The notes: generated by a model not told the origin, from the letters alone. A stretch of 64,000 nt of DNA from JBDHHQ01 sp039586035 (GCA_039586035.1 JBDHLD010000004.1:62001-126000); one strand, 5' to 3'; shown: positions 7,996 through 17,301, numbered from the stretch's first letter. Numbers and translations: made by a program.

Positions 7996-9165
7996 TCAGC
8001 CCGATGAGGGACCCCAACCGCCTTCCAGGCTGCGCACGGCCACGGGTGGGCCGTCCGGCGAACCGAGCCTGACCTCTGTCGGAGGCTCGATTTCCCGCCG
8101 CAGGTAGCCCAGCCCGATCACCTGCCCCAGTCGAGGCGAGGAGACGGCGCTGGTCACCTGGCCCCTGGGGCGGTCCTGCCCCGCCTGGAACAGAGGCGTC
8201 CCGGTGGCCGGCGTAGGCACGTCGCCGAACAGCAGGCCGCGGAGGTGCCGATTCACATGGCCACGGTCGCGGACACGTACGATGACCTCCTGCCCCGTGT
8301 AGCATCCCTTGGTGTGGTCGATCACCTGGTCCTGAATGCCCGCCTCCGGGGGAAGCGTCGTATCGTCCATGTCGATGCCGAAGGCCGGTTGGCCGGCCTC
8401 CACCCGAAGCGTCTCGAACACGGCCTGGCCGGCGGGCCGGACGCCCGTCGCCGTCAGGCCCCGCCACCACGCCCGGACGGTGTCCGCATCACCCAGGATA
8501 TCGACGGCGGCCATCCCCCCATGGGTCGTCACCGCCACCAGGACCCAGCCTTCCGTGGCAGCGCTCCACAGATAGGCCAGGCCCCCGCTCGCCTTCAGGA
8601 CGTCGGTAACGGCAGCGGCATCCGCCCCTGGCAGTGGACCCGCCCCACTGGCGGTCAGGGCTTCGGAGGCCCCCGGTCCCAAAAGGGTGATCATGCCGGA
8701 GATTGCAGACACGTCTTCCAGCCGAGCCAGGCGTGGGGGCAAGAACCGGCCCAGATGTACCGCCAGCGGATGGACGCCGTGCGCGGGCACGTCGAGGAGG
8801 AGCCGCTCCTCCGCGCCGCCCTCGGCGAACACCCTCAGGTCGGTGACCATGCGCCCTTTCGGGGTGAGCACGGCCGAGTAGGCGCCCTGCCCGATGGCCG
8901 CCCCGTGGCTCTGGCTGGTCGGCGCGGCTGGCACGCTGGCCGTGAGGATCCCCTGCAGCATCTGTGACGGCGCCCGGCCGGTGACGTGGAAGCGCCCTCG
9001 CGCGGACCGATCTACGACCACCGCGGCCGTCGTGGCGGCCGCGTACTCGGCGGCAGGATCCCCGTAATGGCGGGGAGGCGCGCTCCCGCCGTCGGGGCCG
9101 AAGATCGCTCCCGCCGCACGGTGCTCCTCGATCAGGAGCGGCCCGGAACCGCCGTCAGTCACCAT
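7996..9165 (-). CDS. ygfZ: YgfZ/GcvT-like folate-binding protein (Fe-S cluster maintenance)
   Basis: A 389-residue protein of the aminomethyltransferase fold, carrying the YgfZ hallmark KGCYTGQEVIVRV in its second half. Known YgfZ and IBA57 proteins bind tetrahydrofolate and help assemble or repair Fe-S clusters such as that of MiaB. The hallmark Cys and the GQE are intact. The likely start is the ATG at 9165, which overlaps the end of the SirB1-like gene by 11 bases; a GTG or ATG further upstream would lie deep inside that gene. This window encodes several Fe-S proteins (MutY, ETF-QO, GlcF) that could be clients. Confidence 0.9.
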   Translation of the reverse strand: MVTDGGSGPLLIEEHRAAGAIFGPDGGSAPPRHYGDPAAEYAAATTAAVVVDRSARGRFHVTGRAPSQMLQGILTASVPAAPTSQSHGAAIGQGAYSAVLTPKGRMVTDLRVFAEGGAEERLLLDVPAHGVHPLAVHLGRFLPPRLARLEDVSAISGMITLLGPGASEALTASGAGPLPGADAAAVTDVLKASGGLAYLWSAATEGWVLVAVTTHGGMAAVDILGDADTVRAWWRGLTATGVRPAGQAVFETLRVEAGQPAFGIDMDDTTLPPEAGIQDQVIDHTKGCYTGQEVIVRVRDRGHVNRHLRGLLFGDVPTPATGTPLFQAGQDRPRGQVTSAVSSPRLGQVIGLGYLRREIEPPTEVRLGSPDGPPVAVRSLEGGWGPSSG

Positions 9166-10021
9166 CGCCCTCTCCGTCGACGGCCGCGGCAGGTCCACCC
9201 GTTCTCAAGCCGTCGATGACTCCGCGGATGCGTCCCGCGTCCGGCGCATCCGGCGCGTGATCGAGATAACGCTCCAACTCCCCGAGGGCCTCCTCTGTGC
9301 GCCCCAGTCGGGCCAGGAGAATCCCGCGGTCCCGGTTCTCGTTGCCAACCTCCGGAGACAGGAGCATCAGACGCTCCACCGCCGCGAGCGCGCGGACGTC
9401 GTCCTGGGCATTGAAGTAGATGCCCTTCAGGTTGGTCAACAGACGCACCACCATGTTTCGCTTGGTGGCTGCCTCGAGGAAGGACGGCCGCATGCGAATG
9501 GTCCCGCCATAGACCCTGTCCAGGAGCTCCTGCGCCTGGTCCTCGAAGCGCAGCTCGCCGGCCTCGAACGGATCGAGGAGGATGTTCACCCCCTCTCCCT
9601 TGAAGCGCACCATGAAGTGCCGGGGGAAGTTCACGCCTTCCAGCGGGAGATCGAGCCGCCAGCCCACTTCGAGCACCGTGATCGCCAGCGTCAGGGGGAT
9701 TCCCACACGGCGATCCAGCACGTCGTTCAGGAACGAGTTCCGTGGGTCGTAGTAGGCATCCCGATTGCCGCGAAACCCCTCGCTCTCGTAGAGGGTGCGG
9801 ACGAGCTCGGTCAAGACGACCATCGGTGCCCGCTCGTTCGCGAGCCTGTCGACGACTCTCTCGGCCAGCTCGTCCAGCCGCGCCAGATACCGGTCGACGG
9901 GGAGTTGTGGATACTCCTCCCGGGCCACCAGAAGCGCAGCCCTGGCCAAGTCCACCTCGGGCTCGGACCGGCCCATCTCCTTCAGGAGATCGGCCCGCGA
10001 TGCTGTGACGGGCGAGGTCAT
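9155..10021 (-). CDS. SirB1-family transglutaminase-like/TPR protein
   Basis: A 288-residue soluble protein. Residues 70-200 carry the SirB1/transglutaminase-like pattern YYDPRNSFLNDVLDRRVGIP, then GVNFPRHFMVRFKG. The C-terminal part has TPR-like helices ending in LGRTEEALGELERYL. In this family the catalytic Cys of true transglutaminases is usually missing, and that holds here: I see no Cys in the region. Function in the family is poorly defined. It overlaps the YgfZ gene by 11 bases and faces selD across a short divergent region, so the pair forms its own operon. Confidence 0.88.
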   Translation of the reverse strand: MTSPVTASRADLLKEMGRSEPEVDLARAALLVAREEYPQLPVDRYLARLDELAERVVDRLANERAPMVVLTELVRTLYESEGFRGNRDAYYDPRNSFLNDVLDRRVGIPLTLAITVLEVGWRLDLPLEGVNFPRHFMVRFKGEGVNILLDPFEAGELRFEDQAQELLDRVYGGTIRMRPSFLEAATKRNMVVRLLTNLKGIYFNAQDDVRALAAVERLMLLSPEVGNENRDRGILLARLGRTEEALGELERYLDHAPDAPDAGRIRGVIDGLRTGGPAAAVDGEGDGD

Positions 10022-10136
10022 GTCTCCGCTGTCTACCGCGTCCGGTGGATGCTAGGTTTTCACGGTCGGCTGCCACGGCGCCGATCGGGTAGATCGGACC
10101 CCCGGTCCGACCGTCCGTTCCTTTCCACGGTCAAAG

Positions 10137-11195
10137 ATGAGTCACGAAGCGAGAGACCAGCGTCCAGCGATTCGGCTGACGCAGCTGAGCCACGGCGCAG
10201 GGTGAGCGTGTAAGCTCGGGATGTCCGAGCTGGCGCACGTGCTGCGTCACCTTCTTCCGGTCGATGACCCGGCAGCCCTCGTGGACGCGTCCACGGGGGA
10301 CGACGCAGCCGTGTATCTGTTGGACGAGGGGCGGGCGCTCGTCGTTACGGTGGACTTCTTCACGCCGATCGTCGACGATCCAGCCGCATTCGGTCGCATC
10401 GGCGCCGCGAACGCCCTGTCTGACCTCTACGCCATGGGGGCTCGGCCCCTCTTCGCCTTGAACCTCGTCGGGTTCCCCAGGAAGTACCTGGATCGGGACC
10501 TGCTCAGCGAGATCATCCGTGGAGGATCGGAGAAGGCTCAGGAGGCGGGCATCCCCATTCTCGGTGGGCACTCCATCGACGACCCGGAGCCGAAGTTCGG
10601 GATGGTGGCCATCGGCGAGGTGGACCCCGAGGCCCTCGTCACCAACCGGGGCGCTCAGCACGGCGATCGCCTGGTTCTCACGAAGCCGCTGTGCGCCGGC
10701 GTCGTTTCCACCGCCATCAAGAAGGGCGCCGCAGACCCCGGTCTCGTAGCCAGGTCCATAGAGGTCATGTCGGCCCTGAACCGCGGTGCCGCGGAGGCGA
10801 TGCAGAGGATCGGTGTCTCCGCCGCCACCGACGTCACGGGGTACGGCTTGCTGGGCCACCTGCGCAACCTGCTGCACGCCTCCGGCGCCGCGGCGAGGAT
10901 CGACGCGGATTCGGTGCCCGTCCTGGACGGGGTGCGGGAGCTCGTGGCAGAGGGACACGTGCCCGGTGGGACCGAGCGCAATCTGGCCGATCTCGCGGAG
11001 GATGTGGACTTCGGATCGCTGGACCCGGATACCCGCACGCTGCTTGCCGACGCCCAGACCTCGGGTGGGCTGCTCATCGCCGTCCCCCGTGACCGGACGG
11101 ATGCTCTCCTTGCCGAGCTGGAGGGAAACAGCCCTGTGGCGGCCGTGATTGGAGAGGTCGTCGACGGCCGGCCCGGCCACGTCCTGGTCCGGTAA
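10137..11195 (+). CDS. selD: Selenide, water dikinase SelD, itself a selenoprotein (UGA read as Sec)
   Basis: Selenophosphate synthetase, 352 residues when the in-frame TGA at 10203-10205 is read as selenocysteine. Reading from the ATG at 10137 gives IRLTQLSHGAG-U-ACKLG, matching the SelD active-site loop where E. coli has SHGAGCGCK, with Sec23 at the catalytic Cys position and Lys26 conserved. A gene caller would start at the ATG at 10221 and lose the whole active site. Later motifs also fit: DDAAVY, TVDFFTPIVDDP, GGHSIDDPEPKFG, TDVTGYGLLGHL and DAQTSGGLL. A hairpin directly after the TGA resembles a bacterial SECIS. selA, selB and the Sec tRNA are not in the window. Confidence 0.93.
10206..10240 (+). 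promoter_or_regulatory. Candidate bacterial SECIS element of selD
   Basis: Directly after the TGA, AGCTCGG (10213-10219) pairs perfectly with CCGAGCT (10225-10231) around the 5-base loop GATGT. A lower helix can form between GCGTG (10206-10210) and CACGT (10236-10240) with one G-U pair. The apical loop begins 15 bases after the TGA and its first base is G, both in line with the known bacterial SECIS pattern. It would recruit SelB to recode the UGA. Confidence 0.8.
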
Positions 11196-11227
11196 CCGAG
11201 TCGGCTCACCGGACCGCCGAATGCTCG

Positions 11228-11259
11228 ATCGGGGTCGACCGTCTCCGGCCGACCCCGAT
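11228..11259. terminator. Hairpin between convergent selD and lon, likely terminator
   Basis: ATCGGGGTCG (11228-11237) and CGACCCCGAT (11250-11259) form a perfect 10-bp stem with a 12-base loop, centred in the 94-bp gap between the convergent selD and lon stops. There is no clear T-run on either side, so it is a terminator by position and stability, not by the classical signature. Confidence 0.6.
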
Positions 11260-11289
11260 GTCGTCACACCCCGACGTGCCTGCGACTCG

Positions 11290-13881
11290 TCAGGGGGCTG
11301 CCGCGCCCGGCTCCGCCTCCGCCTGAGCCGGCTTACGCCGCCGCGCGGCGGTCTTCTTGGGCTTCCTGTTGCCGTCTCGCCGCAGCGCGACGTCCATGAC
11401 GGCGTCGAGATCCTCGACACAGTGGACGGTCAGCTCCTTCCGGACGGAGTCGGGAATGTCCTCGAGATCGGCCTCGTTCTCCATGGGCACGATGACCTCC
11501 CGGATCCCGGCTCGATGCGCCCCGAGCAGCTTCTCCTTGACACCTCCGATTGGCAGGACCCGTCCGGTGAGAGTCAGCTCACCGGTCATGGCCACGTCGG
11601 CCCGCACCTTCCGCCCGGACAATGCGGAGATGAGCGCCGTGGCCATGGTGATACCGGCGGATGGCCCGTCCTTGGGAACGGCGCCCGCGGGCACGTGGAT
11701 GTGGACCTCCCTACCCGCCAGGGCGTCCTCGCCGATGTTCAACGACTCCGAGTTGGCTTTGGCGTAGCTCAGCGCTGCGCGGCCCGACTCCTTCATCACG
11801 TCGCCCAGTTGGCCCGTCAACACGAACTTGCCATCCCCAGGCATCACGCTGGCCTCGACGAACATGATGTCGCCGCCCATGGGCGTGTAGAACATGCCGG
11901 TCGCCACTCCGACCGTGTCCTCGGCGGCCATCCGCTCCGGATGCACGCGGGGACGTCCGAGTAGCTCCCTTACCGTTTCCGCGTCGGCCGGAGCCTCCCC
12001 GAGCTCACCGGCGGCGATCCTCCGCGCCACCTTCCGGGCCAGCTTGCCGAGCTCACGCTCGAGTTGCCGGACGCCGGCCTCGCGTGTGTACTTCTGAACC
12101 ACCGAGAGGACGCCGTCGTCATCCAGCTCGAGCTCCTCCTCTTTGAGGCCCGCCTCCCTCAATTGCCGCGGCAGGAGGTACCGCTTCGCGATCTCGAGCT
12201 TCTCTTCCTCAGTGTAACCCGTGAAGTCCACCCTCTCCATACGGTCCAGCAGTGGCGCCGGGATCCGATCGATATAGTTGGCGGTGGCGATGAAGAGCAC
12301 TTCGGAGAGGTCGAACGGAATCCCCAGATAGTGATCCGTGAACGTGGCATTCTGCGCTGGATCGAGGACCTCGAGCAACGCCGAGCTCGGGTCCCCCTGG
12401 AAGGAGACGCCCAGCTTGTCCACCTCGTCCAGGAGAAAGACCGGGTTCTTGCTCTTGACCTGGCGCATCCCCTGGATGATGCGTCCCGGCATCGCACCGA
12501 CGTAGGTGCGCCTGTGACCCCGTATGTCGGCCTCGTCACGCGCGCCACCCAGTGAGATGCGGACGTATTTCCGACCCAGGGACCGTGCAATCGACTTGGC
12601 GATGCTGGTCTTGCCGACTCCCGGGGGACCTACGAACAGCAAGATCGGACCGCGGCCGGAAGCGGTCGCGGCATCGCTTTCCTCATCGAGGGTACCGGAG
12701 CCCTCCTGGTCTTCTGCCGGAGACGCGCCTTCGGCCGGGAATCCGTCGTCGTTCACGCCGTTGGATCCCTTGGGCGTGCCGTTTCCCTCCAGCCTGGGCT
12801 CGGCTTCGGTCTCGGCCTCGTCCTTCTCAGCTGCCGCGGCCTCGGCGGATCGCTCCATCTGGAGCTTTCGCACGGCCAGGAACTCCAGGATGCGGTCCTT
12901 CACGTCGTCGAGCCCGTAGTGGTCCTCGTGGAGAATCTCCTCCGCGACGGCCATGTCGATCTTGTCTTCCGTTCGCTCGGACCAGGGCAGCTCGGTGACC
13001 CACTCCAGGAAGGTGCGGATCACCTGGTATTCAGCGGACTGGGGGCTCGTACGCTCGAGCCGCTTCAGCTCTCGCTCCACGTCGGTCCGTTGATCGTCCG
13101 TCAGCTCCAGCTCGGCGACTCTGGTGCGAAGCTCCTCGACGTCGTTCCGCTCGTCCTCGTCCCCGAGCTCCTTCTGGATCTGGCGCATCTGCTCCCTGAG
13201 CAGCATCTCGCGCTGTCGCTCGCCCAGCTCCTCCTGGACCCGGGCCTGGATCTCCTCCTGTGCGTCGAGCCGCGCCAGCTCGCGCTCGACGGCCACGAGC
13301 GCCATGCGCATCCGCTCCTCGTCGTCCAGTACCTCGAGCAGGCGCTGCTTGTCCTCTGTGGGCAGCTCGAGGTAGAACGCCACGAGATCGGCGAACGCCC
13401 CCGGCTCGTCCACTCCCTGGATGAGTTGATTCAGCGCCTCCGCCGGGACGCCCCTGCGTGTGCCCAGCTCGGCGGCTCGGTCGCGCAGCTCGTGGTCGAG
13501 GGCCTGGAAGGCCGGAGACTCCGGATTCCGGGGCGCCTGTCGGTCCATGGGGAGCAGGTCTGCAGAGAGCATTCCCGCCGTGTCCGGCTCGTAGTGCAGC
13601 GACTGAGCACGGTCCTCGCCTTGAACGAGCAGCTGGACGCCGCCCCGCACCCGGTGCGTCTGAATGATGCGGACGACCGTGCCCACATTGTACAGGACCT
13701 CCGGTTCCGGCTCGTCGACGTTCTCACGCTGAGCCACGGCGAAGAGTCGGCGGTCGCCGTCCAGAGCCTCCTGGACCGCGGCTACCGTACCTGGTCGCCC
13801 GGCAGAAATGGGCACGGCGACACCTGGGTAGACCACGGTGTCCCGAAGAGGAAGTACCGGAAGTGAGAATCGCTCGGTCAT
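11290..13881 (-). CDS. lon: ATP-dependent protease Lon
   Basis: An 863-residue Lon (S16, LonA type) that degrades damaged and regulatory proteins in the cytoplasm. It has the N-terminal substrate domain from residue 5 (LPVLPLRDTVVYPG), a coiled-coil stretch at 195-290, Walker A GPPGVGKT at 418-425, Walker B FLLDEVDK at 482-489 and the catalytic dyad Ser741 (KDGPSAG) and Lys784. I chose the ATG at 13881 because a GAGGG box sits just upstream. Unusual: an acidic, low-complexity insert of about 70 residues (341-411) sits just before the AAA module, where other Lons have a few residues, and a Lys/Arg-rich then Ala/Glu tail ends the protein. Confidence 0.97.
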   Translation of the reverse strand: MTERFSLPVLPLRDTVVYPGVAVPISAGRPGTVAAVQEALDGDRRLFAVAQRENVDEPEPEVLYNVGTVVRIIQTHRVRGGVQLLVQGEDRAQSLHYEPDTAGMLSADLLPMDRQAPRNPESPAFQALDHELRDRAAELGTRRGVPAEALNQLIQGVDEPGAFADLVAFYLELPTEDKQRLLEVLDDEERMRMALVAVERELARLDAQEEIQARVQEELGERQREMLLREQMRQIQKELGDEDERNDVEELRTRVAELELTDDQRTDVERELKRLERTSPQSAEYQVIRTFLEWVTELPWSERTEDKIDMAVAEEILHEDHYGLDDVKDRILEFLAVRKLQMERSAEAAAAEKDEAETEAEPRLEGNGTPKGSNGVNDDGFPAEGASPAEDQEGSGTLDEESDAATASGRGPILLFVGPPGVGKTSIAKSIARSLGRKYVRISLGGARDEADIRGHRRTYVGAMPGRIIQGMRQVKSKNPVFLLDEVDKLGVSFQGDPSSALLEVLDPAQNATFTDHYLGIPFDLSEVLFIATANYIDRIPAPLLDRMERVDFTGYTEEEKLEIAKRYLLPRQLREAGLKEEELELDDDGVLSVVQKYTREAGVRQLERELGKLARKVARRIAAGELGEAPADAETVRELLGRPRVHPERMAAEDTVGVATGMFYTPMGGDIMFVEASVMPGDGKFVLTGQLGDVMKESGRAALSYAKANSESLNIGEDALAGREVHIHVPAGAVPKDGPSAGITMATALISALSGRKVRADVAMTGELTLTGRVLPIGGVKEKLLGAHRAGIREVIVPMENEADLEDIPDSVRKELTVHCVEDLDAVMDVALRRDGNRKPKKTAARRRKPAQAEAEPGAAAP

Positions 13882-14168
13882 TATCCCTCGCTCGTCTCGG
13901 CACCCGAAGGGGGGAGGCTCGGGGCGCCAGGACAGATTTACGTCAGGTTCGATACAATACGGCTCCGGCCGAAGCTGTGCACGAAGCACGCCAACAATCG
14001 ACCCCGGTTTCGTGCCTGACTTGCAGGGCTCGCTGCCGATCTGGCGTGACTCGGCCGGCCGGTGGTGTCAAATGCGAGCCTCGCCACCGCCAACACGACC
14101 TTTTTCCGCACTCTCGCCCGGCTTAGCTTCAGGCGCGCTCACCGCAACCGCCTGGCCAGGGAGGTCGC

Positions 14169-14798
14169 ATGCCGGGACCGCTGGACGGGGTCACGTTCTT
14201 CCAGCAATCATCGATCCGAGTCCGGCGTGCCGGCGTCGAGGTCCACATCGATCCCTGGCGCGTCGACCAGGATTCTCAGGCGGACTACATCCTCCTGACG
14301 CACCCCCATTACGACAACTTCTCCGAAGCCGACATCGCCCGGGTGAGGGGACCCGACACGGTGGTGATCGCCCCGGCCTCCATGAAGAAGCAGCTCGAGG
14401 ATGGGGATCACTTCCTGCGGCCAGGAGACCTCTTGCAGCTCGACCGCGTCGACGTGCTGGCCGTGCCCGCGTACAACATCACCAAGAAGTTCCATCCCGC
14501 GGCGCAGGGGTGGCTCGGCTACGTCTTCACCGTGGGCAACGTGACCTACTATCACGCCGGTGACACGGATTTCCTGGACGCCATGTACGAGATCCGGTGT
14601 GACGTCGCCTTCCTGCCGTGCGAGGGGCATTACACCATGGGCCCGGAGGACGCTGCCCGGGCCGGCGTGGCTTGCGGTGCGTCGGTGGTCGTGCCGGTGC
14701 ACTGGGGTGGCGCCGTAGGTCTCAAGGAGGACGCCGAAAGGGTCGTAGAGCTGTTTCCCGGCCGGGCTGTGCTGCTCGAGCCGGGTGAGACGGCGTGA
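14169..14798 (+). CDS. MBL-fold metallo-hydrolase (UlaG-like)
   Basis: A 209-residue metallo-beta-lactamase-fold protein close to the UlaG/YfiE-type hydrolases. Visible elements are DPW after the second strand, the metal loop THPHYDNF (His45, His47, Asp49), YHAGDTD (His129, Asp132), CEGHYTMG (His154) and PVHWGG (His178). The canonical HxHxDH ends in Asn50 here in place of His, so one metal ligand of the second site is changed. UlaG itself opens L-ascorbate 6-phosphate; no ascorbate genes are nearby, so the substrate is unknown. Its stop overlaps the gamma-glutamyltransferase start in a GTGA, so the two form an operon. Confidence 0.85.
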   Translation: MPGPLDGVTFFQQSSIRVRRAGVEVHIDPWRVDQDSQADYILLTHPHYDNFSEADIARVRGPDTVVIAPASMKKQLEDGDHFLRPGDLLQLDRVDVLAVPAYNITKKFHPAAQGWLGYVFTVGNVTYYHAGDTDFLDAMYEIRCDVAFLPCEGHYTMGPEDAARAGVACGASVVVPVHWGGAVGLKEDAERVVELFPGRAVLLEPGETA

Positions 14799-16405
14799 CT
14801 CGGCCCCCGACGCCCAGCATGCAAACACGCGCCACCCGCTCCACCGTATTCGCGCCCAATGCCGCCGCCGCCACGAGTCATCCACTGGCGACCGGCGAGG
14901 CGCTCGCAACGCTTCGCGCCGGGGGCAACGCAGTCGATGCAGCCGTGGTCGCAGCAGCGGTCCTGGGAGTCGTCGAGCCCCACATGACGGGGATGGGCGG
15001 CGACGTCTTCGCGCAGGTTTGGTGGGCGCGGGAGAGCTCCCTCGTGGCGCTCGACGCGAGCGGTCGGTCGGGCAGCTTGGCAACACCGGACGCGCTCGCG
15101 GCCGCGGGGTCGGGTCGGATGCCGGAGCGGGGGCCTGCCACCGTTTCCGTGCCTGGCGCCGTTTCTGGCTGGGACGCGTTGCTCTCCCGGTTTGGCACGC
15201 TTTCGCTGGCCCATGCTCTCGAGCCCGCGATCCGACTGGCGGAGTCGGGGTTCCCCGTCTCGCCCATCGTCGCCGACGGATGGGCGGATCAGGTGATGGC
15301 GTTGGCCCAGGACGAAGGTGCCCGCGCCACGTTTCTCCTGGACGGTCATCGCGCGCCGCGGGCGGGTGAGTGGTTCGCGAACCCGGACCTGGCACGCTCG
15401 ATGAGAGAGATCGCGGCCGACGGAGCCGGCTCCCTCTACGGAGGTCGCTTGGGCAGCTTGGTGGTCGAGTCGCTGGCGCCACTCGGCGGCCTCCTGAGCC
15501 GAGAGGACCTGGCTGGACACGAAGCCAGCTGGGTGGAGCCCATCGGCACCGAGTTCGCGGGGCATACGGTCTGGGAGCTGCCACCTGCAGGCCAGGGCGT
15601 CGCCGCACTCCAGATGCTTCGCCTGCTGGAGCCCCTGCCGCTGACCGAGATGGGGCGGAATTCGGCCCCCTACCTCCACCACCTCATCGAGGCGAAGAAG
15701 CTGGCGTTTGCCGACCTGGATGGCCACGTCGCGGATCCCGAGCACATGCGTGTCTCGGTCGAAGCCCTTCTCTCCGATGCCGCGTTGGCTCACCGGCGAT
15801 CTCTGATCGATCCGAACCGCGCGGCGGCAGGCCCACTACCCGGCCTCTACAGCGCCAGCAGCGACACCGTCTACCTGGCCGTTGCCGATGCACAGGGCAA
15901 CATGGTCTCTTTCATCAACTCGATCTACTGGCGGTTCGGCTCCGGAGTGGTGGTCCCGGGCACGGGTTTCGCGCTTCACAACCGGGGAGGCGCCTTCGTG
16001 CTGGAGGAGGACCATCCGAACCGAGTCGCACCCGGCAAGAAGCCCCTCCACACCATCATTCCGGCCTTCTTGAGCCGAGACGACGAGCCGAAGGTGGCGT
16101 TCGGCGTGGTGGGTCGGTCGATGCAGCCACAAGGTCAGGTCCAGCTACTCCTCAATCTCCTCCTCTTCGACCTCGACCTGCAGCGCTCGGTGGACGCTCC
16201 CCGGTTCCGACACCTCGACGAGAGACGGGTGGCGTTGGAACCGGGCATCGGCGGCTCGGTGCGGGATGAGCTGGGCCGAATGGGCCATCAAATCGTCTCC
16301 CATGAGGACGTGGTCTTCGGTGGAGCCCAGGCCGTCATGCGCCTCGGGCGTGGATGGTCGGCCGCTTCCGATCCCCGCCGGGACGGGTGTGCCGGTGGGT
16401 ACTGA
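14795..16405 (+). CDS. ggt: Gamma-glutamyltransferase family protein
   Basis: A 536-residue Ntn-hydrolase of the gamma-glutamyltransferase family. The N-terminal half shows ATLRAGGNAVDAAVV and VEPHMTGMGGD. The autoprocessing and nucleophile Thr is Thr358 in SASSDTVYLAVAD, and a late FGVVGRSMQPQGQVQ strand completes the fold. No signal peptide is visible, so this member may act in the cytoplasm, unlike E. coli Ggt. Usual roles are hydrolysis or transfer of gamma-glutamyl groups from glutathione-like thiols or peptides. Cephalosporin-acylase-type members also exist in the family. It starts in a GTGA overlap with the MBL hydrolase. Confidence 0.88.
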   Translation: MTRPPTPSMQTRATRSTVFAPNAAAATSHPLATGEALATLRAGGNAVDAAVVAAAVLGVVEPHMTGMGGDVFAQVWWARESSLVALDASGRSGSLATPDALAAAGSGRMPERGPATVSVPGAVSGWDALLSRFGTLSLAHALEPAIRLAESGFPVSPIVADGWADQVMALAQDEGARATFLLDGHRAPRAGEWFANPDLARSMREIAADGAGSLYGGRLGSLVVESLAPLGGLLSREDLAGHEASWVEPIGTEFAGHTVWELPPAGQGVAALQMLRLLEPLPLTEMGRNSAPYLHHLIEAKKLAFADLDGHVADPEHMRVSVEALLSDAALAHRRSLIDPNRAAAGPLPGLYSASSDTVYLAVADAQGNMVSFINSIYWRFGSGVVVPGTGFALHNRGGAFVLEEDHPNRVAPGKKPLHTIIPAFLSRDDEPKVAFGVVGRSMQPQGQVQLLLNLLLFDLDLQRSVDAPRFRHLDERRVALEPGIGGSVRDELGRMGHQIVSHEDVVFGGAQAVMRLGRGWSAASDPRRDGCAGGY

Positions 16406-16429
16406 CACGACGAAAGGACGCTTCCGGGC

Positions 16430-17299
16430 ATGACCGAACCAGAGTTCGAGATCCCCCGCGACTCCCTGCCCGAAGGCTTCGCCGAACACGTCGACCGACC
16501 ACCCATCTCCCCGGCCCTGCCCCGCCCGGCGGCAACGGTCGTGTTGCTGCGACCATCGAACCGTGGCCCCGAGGTGCTGTTGCTACGCCGGAACCGAACG
16601 GTGGGCTTCGTTCCGGGTGCGTACGTGTTCCCCGGGGGGCGGGTCGAGACGGACGACGCGGCCCCCGATGTCCTCGCCCGTCTGCATGGGCTGTCCGTCG
16701 AGCAGGCTGCGGATCGGCTTCGCCTCTACGGTGAGGGTCCCTCAGCCATTGCGTACTACGTCGCAGCGATCCGGGAGGCCTTCGAGGAGACGGGGATCCT
16801 CGTTGGTTCCGGACCGGCCGGGGATCCGACTGCCAGCGCCGCGTCTTCACCTGACATGCGAGCCGCCCAGATTCAGCTCCACCAAGGGGAGCGCACGTTC
16901 GCAGAGATCCTCACCGGCCTGGACGCCACGCTGAACGGTGGAGCCGTCGAGTACATCGCGCATTGGATCACACCCCAGGTCGAGCCACGCCGGTACGACA
17001 CCCGGTTCTTCGCCGCACTGGTCCCGGCGGGAGAGGAGGCACGCCCCGACGGATCCGAGATTACCGAGGCCCGCTGGCTCAGGCCCGAGGTAGCGCTCGA
17101 GCTCAACGCGGCAGGGGACCTTCCCATGGTCTTTCCAACCATCAAGACGCTCGCGTCGCTGGGCGGCTTCGGGTCCGTCGAGTCGCTTCTGGGTTCCTTC
17201 GCCGGGCGTCAGATTCCAGCCATTCTCCCCCGGCTCGTACGGACACCGACCGGTATCGGCATCGAGATCCCGAAGGAGGGCCGTCCCTCCGGTTCGTGA
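16430..17299 (+). CDS. Nudix hydrolase (NUDT19-like)
   Basis: A 289-residue Nudix protein. The Nudix box is split: PGGRVETDD at residues 67-75 is followed by an insert of about 45 residues and then REAFEETGIL, an arrangement known from NUDT19/RP2p-type enzymes that cleave CoA and acyl-CoA esters. The catalytic REAFEETG is intact. The C-terminal half has the family pattern WITPQVEPRRYDTRFFAALVP. It starts 24 bases after the gamma-glutamyltransferase stop and is probably in the same transcript. A CoA diphosphatase role is inferred from the box layout only. Confidence 0.87.
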   Translation: MTEPEFEIPRDSLPEGFAEHVDRPPISPALPRPAATVVLLRPSNRGPEVLLLRRNRTVGFVPGAYVFPGGRVETDDAAPDVLARLHGLSVEQAADRLRLYGEGPSAIAYYVAAIREAFEETGILVGSGPAGDPTASAASSPDMRAAQIQLHQGERTFAEILTGLDATLNGGAVEYIAHWITPQVEPRRYDTRFFAALVPAGEEARPDGSEITEARWLRPEVALELNAAGDLPMVFPTIKTLASLGGFGSVESLLGSFAGRQIPAILPRLVRTPTGIGIEIPKEGRPSGS

Positions 17300-17301
17300 C
17301 G

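Noticed and set aside
10221..11195. SelD starting at the ATG at 10221
   Set aside because: This start would remove the catalytic loop and Lys; the upstream in-frame segment through the TGA matches SelD residue by residue.
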